Shown here: piece by piece, positions 1 through 7,316 of the stretch | Layout of the letters: every line of letters begins with the position of its first letter | Numbering within the stretch: the stretch's first letter is position 1 | NCBI GenBank assembly: GCA_963747345.1 | Contig: CAVVFA010000019.1 | Span: 1 to 64,000 of the forward strand | Length of the DNA stretch: 64,000 bases | Direction of reading: 5' to 3' | Source: GCA-2746795 sp963747345 | GTDB taxonomy: Bacteria > Chloroflexota > Anaerolineae > Promineifilales > Promineifilaceae | Translations under genes and position numbers: made by a program | Notes under the pieces: generated by a model | Seen by the model: only the letters and a program-made list of their open reading frames with translations | What the model was told of the DNA's origin: nothing | Databases searched by the model: none

Positions 1-367
1 GGGGTCTCATTCGCCTGGCTTTTGGTCTATAGACCGTCGGCGGTAATATCGACGTAGTTGTCCCTGGCTTAGTCCAAGTCTTCATGATTGGAATGGCGTC
101 AGCCTGGACGTCAAGTACGAGGAGAGGAACGCCTTCCCTCTTCAATTCCTCGGCAAGACCCGCGTGGTCAATGTGATAGTGGGTGGCGAGTGCGTAACGG
201 ATTTCGTGGAGGGGCACGCCCATCCTCTTGAGGTTCGCCATCATAGTCCCGAGGGTCCCTGGCCAACCGATGTCGACGAGCAAGCGAGCAGTGCCTGCGC
301 TTACAACCCAGTAGTTGGTTGAGCGGTAACCGACGTTCACAATCGTCAGGGGTGATACTTTGTCCAT
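1..367 (-). CDS. MBL-fold metallo-hydrolase, partial (C-terminus beyond window)
   Basis: The reverse strand from an ATG at 365-367 reads without a stop to the window edge (about 122 residues). Residues 61-66 carry the metal-binding motif H-Y-H-I-D-H in the context ATHYHIDHAG, diagnostic of the metallo-beta-lactamase fold (HxHxDH, two-metal hydrolases). An N-terminal strand pair, then VDIGWPGT with the usual D-G, precede it. A short AGGA lies just upstream of the ATG. The substrate cannot be told from this half. An overlapping frame extends upstream to 596 but shows no domain. Confidence 0.8.
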   Translation of the reverse strand, partial: MDKVSPLTIVNVGYRSTNYWVVSAGTARLLVDIGWPGTLGTMMANLKRMGVPLHEIRYALATHYHIDHAGLAEELKREGVPLLVLDVQADAIPIMKTWTKPGTTTSILPPTVYRPKARRMRP

Positions 368-611
368 GTTGTTCCTGTTTTACCGGGTCAAGGATCGCCT
401 TCTTCAACGCGGCGTGCCCCACCAGTTGGGCGGTTCGTGATTGTCGTGATAAACCTTTGCCGCCGCTGCTCAATCTGCTCAGGGCGACATTCATGAGATG
501 ACTTAAAGCACACTCAGACTTGTAATGATATGAGCCAAAGCCAACAATGGCAGGCCCCACATTTTTGGCTCTTGCTTCGTCACTTGCTGTATTCACAAGG
601 CAAACTCCTCT

Positions 612-2483
612 TTATGGGTTTTGCGTCGTGGTGATTTCATCGGCAACGGCCGTTATCTGTTCTTGTAAGCGTTTTAAGGATTCCTGCTCTCCTCCTGCGG
701 ACTGCGCGGCGACCTCACCCATGCTCTCTGCCAGGTTGCGCAGCGCGTCAGCGGCTAATACCAGGCGGTCACCGCTTTCATGCTCTTTGACAAACGCCAG
801 CACGCCGGCATATATCTCTGAATAGAAATTTTCAGGGCCGATAACGGCCGTTACCTCACTCCGGTCCAGGATCAGCCGCGCCGTCGAACGCACCCGCGCC
901 AACATTAGTTCCGCCTCCGCCTGCGCCAAATCCTTCTTTAACTCAGCCAGCATTTGCGTGCCAGGCACATCCAGGTCAGTCGTCATCTCCATGTCGAGCA
1001 GCACTGCCCGCACTGGCGGCACACTGCCCATCACCAAGGTGCGAATCTGATCCCGCAGCGTATCCGCATTGGCAAAGAAAATGCCTTCATCGGGACGCAC
1101 TACCAGCAAACCAGGAATTGTCACATAGTCCGGATGATAGCCGACATCCCCATACACAATTCGTCCAGGTTGTCGCCCCAACACGCTCAGGCGAGGCTGG
1201 CTGGCCCGGGCAATCAAAGCCAGCAAAGAAACAATTACCGCCAACAACAAACCCGCCAGTGTCTCTTCAAAGGTCAAAACGCCCAGCATCGCCACCAACG
1301 CCAGCATAAAATCCAGCTTTCGTATCCGGTAAAGGCGTTTCATTTTTTCCACTTTGACCATACCGGAAACCGCTACGATCACAATCGCCCCCAGCGCTGC
1401 TTCCGGCAAGTTGTAAAATAAAGGCGTCAGAAAAATAGCCACCAGCGCCGTCAGCCCGGCCGCAAAAATGCCCGACATTTGGCTGTGCGCTCCTGCCGAA
1501 TCATTAGCCGCCGACTTGGAAAGACTGGCTCCAATGGGAAAACCTTGAAACAGTCCTGCCCCGAAATTGGCAAAACCCAGGCCAATCAGTTCCTGATCCG
1601 CATTAATCTCGTAGCTGTGCCTGCCTGCAAAACTGCGCGCCGGACCAATTGCCTCAGCAAACATAACCAGCGCCAGGCCAACAGCTCCTGGCAGCAGCAG
1701 CAGCAGATCATTCAATGTGACGGCAGGGAGCTGCGGCCCCGCCAACCCGGCAGGAATTTCGCCAATGACATGTACCCCCAGCGCCTCCAGATTAAAAATG
1801 GAAACGACCACAATGCCATAAACCATAGTCACCAGCGCCGCCGGTATTTTGTGGAACCGTCGTTCTATCAATACCATCAGCAGTAAACTGGTTATCCCCA
1901 CGGCAAAGGTCAGCCAATGCGTTTCATCCAGGTGGATAACAAAATCGTAAAGGCGCTGCCAAAAATTCCCTTCTCCTCCCTCTATGCCAAACATCTTGGG
2001 CAGTTGTTTCATAGAAATAACCAGCGCCAGACCGGAAATAAAACCCGCCAGCACTGAGTCGGAAAAGAACTGGGCAATGCGCCCCAACCGCAGCAGGCCG
2101 GCCAGAATGGCAACCAGCCCCACCATCATAGCCAGCGCGGCCGTCAGGGCAATATATTCCGGGGTATCGCTCAATGCCAACGCGCCTACAACGGAAGCCG
2201 ACATGACAGCGATAGCCGAAGATACCGCGACCACCAACTGCCGCGATGTGCCAAAGATGGCAAACATCAGCAAACCGATGGGCGCGGCATAAAAAGCAGT
2301 CTGGGGCGGCATGCCAGCCAGTTCGGCATAGGCCATGCCTTCAGGCACGAGCAGGGCCATAATCGTGAGCCCTGCCAGGAAATCCGAACGCAGCCAGGCG
2401 CGATTATAGTGTGGCAGCCAGCCCAGAATGGGTAGAAAACGAGTCAAGGGATTCGGTGAGGAGTCAACAGCTTTTGTAGCCAT
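612..2483 (-). CDS. SulP-family anion permease with C-terminal STAS domain
   Basis: This 623-residue protein has the SulP layout: roughly 12-14 hydrophobic segments over residues 25-430 and a cytosolic STAS domain from about 440 to 565. The N-terminal stretch VPEGMAYAELAGMPP and the core GFPIGASLSKSAAN are typical of SulP permeases, which move sulfate, bicarbonate or other anions across the inner membrane. Its ATG overlaps the TAA of the upstream SulP gene (TAATG at 2481-2485), so translation is probably coupled. Two AACGGCCGTT palindromes (645, 843) fall near its 3' end. The substrate cannot be predicted. Confidence 0.92.
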   Translation of the reverse strand: MATKAVDSSPNPLTRFLPILGWLPHYNRAWLRSDFLAGLTIMALLVPEGMAYAELAGMPPQTAFYAAPIGLLMFAIFGTSRQLVVAVSSAIAVMSASVVGALALSDTPEYIALTAALAMMVGLVAILAGLLRLGRIAQFFSDSVLAGFISGLALVISMKQLPKMFGIEGGEGNFWQRLYDFVIHLDETHWLTFAVGITSLLLMVLIERRFHKIPAALVTMVYGIVVVSIFNLEALGVHVIGEIPAGLAGPQLPAVTLNDLLLLLPGAVGLALVMFAEAIGPARSFAGRHSYEINADQELIGLGFANFGAGLFQGFPIGASLSKSAANDSAGAHSQMSGIFAAGLTALVAIFLTPLFYNLPEAALGAIVIVAVSGMVKVEKMKRLYRIRKLDFMLALVAMLGVLTFEETLAGLLLAVIVSLLALIARASQPRLSVLGRQPGRIVYGDVGYHPDYVTIPGLLVVRPDEGIFFANADTLRDQIRTLVMGSVPPVRAVLLDMEMTTDLDVPGTQMLAELKKDLAQAEAELMLARVRSTARLILDRSEVTAVIGPENFYSEIYAGVLAFVKEHESGDRLVLAADALRNLAESMGEVAAQSAGGEQESLKRLQEQITAVADEITTTQNP

Positions 2484-4156
2484 TATTCTTTCTCCAATAT
2501 CTCATTCGCACTAATCGCCACCCAATCCTGCGCCGCCTTCCAGGCCTGCCAGGTGGCATACATTAAGCGCTCATCAGCCAGGAAAATATCTTCGCGGGCG
2601 ATGAATTCCGTTGTTTCCGTTTTTTCCAGTTGGTCCAGCACCCGTTCGTGTACGCCGGTCAGTACCAGCTTGCTGCCAGTAGCCCGCAGTTTGAGCGCAT
2701 AACGCTCAATCACCTTGATGAATGTGCTGCCCACGCGGTCCGCGCCGCGCAAATTCAAAATGACCACGGATCGTTCTGCTCCCTGCGGTGCGGGCAGCAG
2801 TTCTTCCAGTTTAGCGGCGGCGGCGTAAAACACGCTGCCGTACACGCGCAGCAGCGTGACGCTGTGCGGCGTTACTTTGTCGGGCGGCGCTTTTTCTGCT
2901 ACATATCCATCCGACTGCGGTTCTAGCGCCACCAGGCGCACATCCGAAGCCGACTGCCCCAGGTATTGCAGCACCGAGAGAATCACGCCAAGCAGCACCG
3001 CGTATTGCAGCGGCCAGGAGAGCGTCGCCAGGAAGGTGATGCCCATAATGACACGCGGGCCGACGCCGGTATCACGCACGTCTTCGATGTCGCCAACCTT
3101 GATAGCTTCATACCCGGCCACCATCAGCAGGGCGGCGATGGTGGGCATGGCGATAAATTCCACCAGATTGCCCAGCAGCAGCCCGACAACGATGATGACG
3201 AAACCGGAAAAAATGTTGGCGAAACGGGTTTTGGCGCCGGCGCTGATGCTCACCGAGGTTTCTCCCATGGTGCCGCCAATTGGCAGACCCTGCACAAAAC
3301 CGCTGGCTATGTTGGCCAACCCCTGTCCGGCAAAATCGCGCGAGGCATCAGGGAAGTTGCCATCGGCATTGGGCACGGTTTTACTGACGCCTACCGCTTG
3401 TACCAGGCCGATGATAGCCAGCGCCATCGCCGAGGGCAGCAGAATGGGGATTAGAGATAAGTCAGGCAGGACAATGGGGGGGAAGCCGCGCGGGATGTCG
3501 GCAATGCCGCCGATGGTTTGCACGGTAGTCAGGTTGAGAACGGCCGTTACCGCCGACCCCAAGAAAATCGCCAGCACCATATTAAACGATTTCAGTCGTG
3601 TCTTGCCCAGCCCAACAATCAGCCCAATGGTCAGAGCGCCGATGAAAAACGTCTGCATGTCCCACTGGCGAAAATGCAACATCGTGTCCAAACCCGCCAG
3701 GACATCATTGCTGTAGGCGCTGCTGTAACCGGTAAACGTTTTAAGCTGCCCCAGGATAATCAGCAGGGCAATGCCAGTCATGAAACCAACCATGACAGCG
3801 TTCGACACAAACTTGGTAATGCCCCCCAGTCGCAGCACGCCCAGCAGAAACTGGATAAGACCCACCATCAAGGTCAATATACCCAGCGCGGGCAGCAGTT
3901 CCGCCCCGGAAAAGCCAGCCAGAGCGTCTCCCGTTGCCACCGCCATGGCGCCGGTATTGCCCACGTACATAAATTGAGAACTGAGGGTAAAGGCCGCAAT
4001 CGGCGTACCCACCATCAAGGCATATAACCCCTGCATAGGATTCACGCCCGCCAAAATGGCAGACGCTAGGCCATCGGGGATGGTAACAAAAGCGGAAGCT
4101 GTGCCGGCCGTTAGATCCGCACTGAGGTTTTCACGGTTATAAACGATTTTGCGCAT
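2483..4156 (-). CDS. SulP-family anion permease with C-terminal STAS domain (second copy)
   Basis: This 557-residue SulP protein has transmembrane segments over about residues 15-400, including IPDGLASAILAGVNP near the start and GLPIGGTMGETSVS in the core. A STAS domain (about 440-540, with VVILNLRGADRVGSTFI) follows. The frame stays open upstream to 4249, but that extension is encoded by a repeat (4196-4305), so I chose the ATG at 4154-4156 (MRKIVYN). It is first of a coupled pair with the next SulP gene (1-nt stop/start overlap). The two proteins are diverged, so they may form a heteromer or have different substrates (inference). Confidence 0.9.
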   Translation of the reverse strand: MRKIVYNRENLSADLTAGTASAFVTIPDGLASAILAGVNPMQGLYALMVGTPIAAFTLSSQFMYVGNTGAMAVATGDALAGFSGAELLPALGILTLMVGLIQFLLGVLRLGGITKFVSNAVMVGFMTGIALLIILGQLKTFTGYSSAYSNDVLAGLDTMLHFRQWDMQTFFIGALTIGLIVGLGKTRLKSFNMVLAIFLGSAVTAVLNLTTVQTIGGIADIPRGFPPIVLPDLSLIPILLPSAMALAIIGLVQAVGVSKTVPNADGNFPDASRDFAGQGLANIASGFVQGLPIGGTMGETSVSISAGAKTRFANIFSGFVIIVVGLLLGNLVEFIAMPTIAALLMVAGYEAIKVGDIEDVRDTGVGPRVIMGITFLATLSWPLQYAVLLGVILSVLQYLGQSASDVRLVALEPQSDGYVAEKAPPDKVTPHSVTLLRVYGSVFYAAAAKLEELLPAPQGAERSVVILNLRGADRVGSTFIKVIERYALKLRATGSKLVLTGVHERVLDQLEKTETTEFIAREDIFLADERLMYATWQAWKAAQDWVAISANEILEKE

Positions 4157-4195
4157 ACTATTCCTTCGATTTACGTCCTTTACTGAGTTGGGCTT

Positions 4196-4305
4196 GGTCT
4201 TCGTTTCGATCAATAATGAACGGTCATTCCCGCGAAGGCGGGAATCCACAGGTGAAAATGGATTCCTGCCTTCGCAGGAATGACGGGATGACCGAAACGA
4301 AGACC
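4196..4305. repeat. REP-type hairpin nested in longer inverted arms
   Basis: Outer arms GGTCTTCGTTTCG (4196-4208) and CGAAACGAAGACC (4293-4305) are perfect 13-base complements. Inside sit two REP-like stems built on CATTCCCGCGAAGGCGGGAAT and GATTCCTGCCTTCGCAGGAA. It lies between the AI-2E gene and the SulP pair and could form a very stable transcript structure. Related copies occur at 9842-9965 and 14299-14330. Confidence 0.85.
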
Positions 4306-4318
4306 ATCCCCGTTTTTT

Positions 4319-5458
4319 TTATTCTTCAGCGTCCTTTGAAGCATTACCAGGACGAATGAGTGTTTTGCCACGCTCCCACCAACTGCCGATCAATTGTTTG
4401 GCTTTCTGCTTTTCGGCTTCATCCGCTTCGGTGGCAGTCGCGGCGGCTGGCCGCACCAGCATCACCAGACCCCGCGTCCCCTCAAAACTTTCCAGCAGGG
4501 CCAGAATGAGCAGGGTCAGCGGCACCGCCAGAATGGCGCCGATGCCGCCCAACAGCCAGCCCCAAATGAACAACGACAGAAAAACGATGACCGGCGAGAT
4601 GTTCAAATTGTCGCCCATCATTTTTGGTTGGACGAAATTTTGTACGGAACCATTGATGAGCACAAACCCCAAAAACACAATGAAGGCAGTGGGTGCGCCA
4701 AATTCTGCCCAGGCCAGAATGGTGGGTGGAATAAGCGCCAGCCAAAAACCAACGGTGGGGATGTAGCCTAACAACCAGGACAAAACGCCCCATAAGACGG
4801 CAAAGTCTACACCCATAATGAGCAAAAAAATGGTGTCACCCAAACCAACCAGCATATTGATGCCCGTCGTCACCGTGAGATACCGGCGCACATCACGGGT
4901 AAAATCATTGACGCGGTTGATGACAGGTTCGGCCGTTTCCAGGCCTTCGTTTGATTTTGGACTTCTACTAATTGCGGCGCTGATCATAAAAATGAAGATG
5001 AGCATGGTCATACCGATCTGCACCACTGTGCTGCCGATTGAGCCGATAACGGCCGTCATAAAACCACTGATCTGACTCGAATCCAGGGTTGTGGCCGTCT
5101 CGGTGGAGGTGGTTGCCGTTGTTCCATCAATCCAGGCGGCAAATTCAGCCGAACGAGCCGCAATATCGTCGGCATAGTTCGGTATCTCCAGCGTCAACCG
5201 ATAAATGCCACCGACAAACAACAAGATGACGGCCAGCATGACGCCCACTACCAACAGAATCGTCAACAGCAGCGCCACCCGGCCGGACATGCCTTTCTGC
5301 TTTAGTTTGGTGGGAAGAGGCAGTACGGCAATAGTGATGATTACCGCCAGCAGGATAGGGTTGATGATGGCGGCTGAGGCCCTGATGCCAAACATAATGA
5401 TGAAAAGGCAGGCCAGGGCTATCAGAAAATAAACGGGGCGAATGAATTGAGTGGTCAT
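4319..5458 (-). CDS. AI-2E family transporter (PerM/YdiK-like)
   Basis: This 379-residue polytopic membrane protein has about eight hydrophobic helices and the pattern of the AI-2E exporter family (PF01594): an N-terminal helix pair, a soluble region around residues 95-150, and the conserved block LGYIPTVGFWLALIPPTILA followed by VQNFVQPKMMGDNLNISPV. Family members have been linked to autoinducer-2 export, Na+/H+ antiport or general efflux; the substrate here is unknown. It starts 3 nt downstream of the STAS-like fragment at 5462-5605, whose end supplies its GGAG ribosome-binding site. Confidence 0.88.
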   Translation of the reverse strand: MTTQFIRPVYFLIALACLFIIMFGIRASAAIINPILLAVIITIAVLPLPTKLKQKGMSGRVALLLTILLVVGVMLAVILLFVGGIYRLTLEIPNYADDIAARSAEFAAWIDGTTATTSTETATTLDSSQISGFMTAVIGSIGSTVVQIGMTMLIFIFMISAAISRSPKSNEGLETAEPVINRVNDFTRDVRRYLTVTTGINMLVGLGDTIFLLIMGVDFAVLWGVLSWLLGYIPTVGFWLALIPPTILAWAEFGAPTAFIVFLGFVLINGSVQNFVQPKMMGDNLNISPVIVFLSLFIWGWLLGGIGAILAVPLTLLILALLESFEGTRGLVMLVRPAAATATEADEAEKQKAKQLIGSWWERGKTLIRPGNASKDAEE

Positions 5459-5461
5459 AGG

Positions 5462-5605
5462 TCACTCCTGGTTGTTACTTTCCGCCAGGTAAACGTCTAC
5501 TGCATCCTGCACAGTAAAATAATAATGCTCCGGCGGAATGGCCGCATACAATGGGCTGCGCTGAATGACGTTCATAACGCTTGTTTTCATGCGGGCCGCG
5601 TCCAT
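5462..5605 (-). pseudogene. C-terminal fragment resembling a STAS/SulP tail
   Basis: A 47-residue reading frame ends ...AIPPEHYYFTVQDAVDVYLAE..., which resembles the last helix-strand of STAS domains in SulP transporters. It is closed upstream by a TAA, so no full domain remains. Its TGA lies 3 nt before the AI-2E ATG. It could be a remnant of a third SulP gene or a short real protein; homology is judged by eye only. Confidence 0.4.
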
Positions 5606-5767
5606 TTCCGTACCCGCACAGGCCAATTATGCCCGAAACTCTTTGAATCGGTACAATTGCACAGGTTGTTGATTAAACGGCCGTTTCTCAACTTTCAGGC
5701 TCTGCCCCCCATAATGATATTCAACCATCACGATGCTATTGAACTACGCCCTTCTTTACAAACATAT

Positions 5768-5797
5768 GAGGTGAAGACGAGCTGGCGTCTTCACCTC
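5768..5797 (-). terminator. Perfect 12-bp hairpin downstream of the SHOCT gene
   Basis: GAGGTGAAGACG and CGTCTTCACCTC pair around a 6-nt loop, about 74 nt after the SHOCT gene's stop. On the coding (minus) strand there is no following U tract; the A-run at 5798-5804 lies on the wrong side. It may be a transcript-end stabiliser rather than an intrinsic terminator. Confidence 0.35.
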
Positions 5798-5870
5798 AAA
5801 AAAAGCAAATCCTGGTGACCACTCAGGGGTGACGCCCTTTTTGAAAGTGCAACACCCCCTCTAAATGATA

Positions 5871-6173
5871 TTACAGACCGAGCAGTTTCGCTTTCTGAGC
5901 GGCGAACTCTTCCTCGGTGAGAATTCCTTGAGCCTTGAGTGCGCCCAGGCGTTCCAACTGCGTGATCACATCTTCTTCCGGTGCTGGCGGCGGGGCGTAA
6001 TATTCTTGCGGCGGCGGGGCATATTCCTGTGGCGGCGGCGCCTGATTTTCCACGGCTTGTGAATAAGCGGCTACGTTCTTGTCGGCCTGTCGGCGGTTTA
6101 CGGCATTACGGGTGGCGGTAGCGGTACCAACTACGGCCGCTGTGCGAGCCATTCCTCTAACTAATCCTGGCAT
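5871..6173 (-). CDS. SHOCT-domain small protein
   Basis: This 100-residue protein has an alanine/threonine-rich N-terminus, a proline-rich linker (repeats of PPPQEY, residues 47-70) and a C-terminal SHOCT motif. The end, ITQLERLGALKAQGILTEEEFAAQKAKLL, is the classic short C-terminal oligomerisation helix pair. It follows the DUF6325-like gene by 14 nt and is likely co-transcribed. SHOCT proteins are usually small oligomerising membrane- or phage-associated proteins; no specific role can be assigned. Confidence 0.85.
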   Translation of the reverse strand: MPGLVRGMARTAAVVGTATATRNAVNRRQADKNVAAYSQAVENQAPPPQEYAPPPQEYYAPPPAPEEDVITQLERLGALKAQGILTEEEFAAQKAKLLGL

Positions 6174-6186
6174 GATGATCTCCTTT

Positions 6187-6618
6187 TTATTGTTCTTCTG
6201 CGAGCAAGGCGAAAGCCTCGTCTACGATAAGCGCGGGCACACGGAAGTTCAAGGCCACTTCAACCCCGGCATCCATGATGGCGTTCACCAGGGCAACCGC
6301 CCAGGCATGCTCAATCGCCAGGGCAATCACGGCCGAATCAGGCACCATGCCCTCATACAAGGTGTCGGCGTCTTCGGAGTCAAAAAGACCGCGCGTTCCT
6401 GTTTCAATAAAGCCTACTGCTGCCTGCTGATCGGGCGGTAAATCTTCCAGATCAAGACGCCAGCATTCGCCATCTTCTTCCTTAAATAATACCATGGCGT
6501 CTAGCACGCGAATTGTGCCGGAAGCGGCCTGGCGTTCCAGTTCTGCCAGGATACTGCCGTCAAAACGCGGTTCGCCAAGTGCTAAAACAACTACATCAAC
6601 CGGTCCATGTTTGATCAT
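6187..6618 (-). CDS. DUF6325-like small protein
   Basis: I chose the ATG at 6616-6618 (MIKHGPVDV) because AAAGGAG sits directly upstream; the frame stays open to 6843, but that part is a remnant of another gene. The 143-residue product begins HGPVDVVVLALGEPRFDG, followed by a tract of acidic residues and an alanine-rich C-terminus (AIALAIEHAWAVALVNAI). This matches the layout of DUF6325/DUF1269-like proteins, often encoded beside SHOCT proteins in actinobacteria and Chloroflexota. That pairing is seen here too. Function is unknown. Confidence 0.75.
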   Translation of the reverse strand: MIKHGPVDVVVLALGEPRFDGSILAELERQAASGTIRVLDAMVLFKEEDGECWRLDLEDLPPDQQAAVGFIETGTRGLFDSEDADTLYEGMVPDSAVIALAIEHAWAVALVNAIMDAGVEVALNFRVPALIVDEAFALLAEEQ

Positions 6619-6985
6619 ATTTATCTCCTTTGAATTTTGTGGGTATTCGTTTGTGTTTCCATTATATCTGATCGTTGCCAAGAGGTAACGGCCTTCTGTC
6701 TTTTCCGTCAAAATCCTGACCGTTTCGGCGTCAGCCATATTTGCCAGTGTCTGCCGGGTAAAACTGGCTACCTCTTCGGACGAAAAGCGCAGTTCCGTTA
6801 CTTTGTCCTGCGCCCGCAGCCTTGTTATGTTTAAAGACGGCACAGTTTCCCAGTTTTGCCAGCAAATGAGGCCGGACGATGTGGTCTTCCGGCAGAGATG
6901 GGCGATATAGTTTTGTGCGTAAAAAGAAGGTTGAAAACGGCCGTTTCAGGCATCTGTCACCACTGTCGTATAAGATACTGGACAC
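6619..6985 (-). pseudogene. Remnant of a MalT-like LuxR-family ATPase regulator
   Basis: Two segments in different frames recall one protein family. The first (6985 to about 6850) reads RTKLYRPSLPEDHIVRPHLLAKL, the hallmark start of MalT-like large LuxR regulators. The second (about 6843 to 6630) reads ELRFSSEEVASFTRQTL...LTEKTEG, the sensor region that follows the P-loop domain in the same family. Everything between them (P-loop, Walker B) and everything after (TPR, HTH) is missing, so this is an internally deleted relic. It abuts the DUF6325-like gene in frame. Confidence 0.7.
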
Positions 6986-7031
6986 TGGCGCTTTTGCCCG
7001 CCACCAGTGTCGCGCGATTTGCTAAATCGCG

Positions 7032-7238
7032 TTACGATTCCAGAGGTGGCTGCCAATTTCGCCAGACTCCAGTAAGATAATAACGACGATATGGCAGGAG
7101 CCTAACCCGGCATTGAAGCTTTACCAAAACAGGGCCAGCGCCAGACAGATACGTACCTAAAGCAGACGGCGCAGAGAGAGCATAAACAGCCGTCAAGAGT
7201 TTGAGATAGGGGATAAGTTTGGCCTGTGGATCAATCAT
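7032..7238 (-). CDS. Short hypothetical reading frame
   Basis: A 68-codon frame begins MIDPQAKLIPYLKLL with AGAGGT about 6 nt upstream of the ATG. The first 30 residues look like a plausible amphipathic helix; the rest is basic and unstructured. It lies between the sulfatase 3' hairpin and the regulator remnant and could itself be a gene fragment. No family is recognised. Confidence 0.25.
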   Translation of the reverse strand: MIDPQAKLIPYLKLLTAVYALSAPSALGTYLSGAGPVLVKLQCRVRLLPYRRYYLTGVWRNWQPPLES

Positions 7239-7268
7239 GGTCTTACCTCTAACGCCTCACGCAACCTT

Positions 7269-7306
7269 GCATACCTGACAGGTTTCTGGAAACCTGTCAG
7301 GTATGC
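7269..7306. terminator. 17-bp perfect hairpin after the sulfatase gene
   Basis: GCATACCTGACAGGTTT pairs fully with its complement around the loop CTGG. It starts 11 nt beyond the sulfatase stop. A similar ACCTG/CAGGT hairpin follows the lipoprotein gene (11241-11273), so this is a repeated 3'-end element. There is no long U tract. Confidence 0.6.
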
Positions 7307-7316
7307 TCAAAAAATC

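Noticed and set aside
168..596. A 142-codon minus-strand frame overlapping the MBL-fold start
   Set aside because: Its second half is the wrong frame of the MBL gene and the first half shows no domain; AGGA supports the MBL start at 367 instead.
4157..4249. N-terminal extension of the second SulP protein
   Set aside because: It is encoded by a REP-type repeat; the family start lies at 4156.
5798..5804. A-run after the 5768-5797 hairpin as a terminator U tract
   Set aside because: On the minus strand, which carries the nearby genes, this run precedes the hairpin, so it cannot serve as its U tract.
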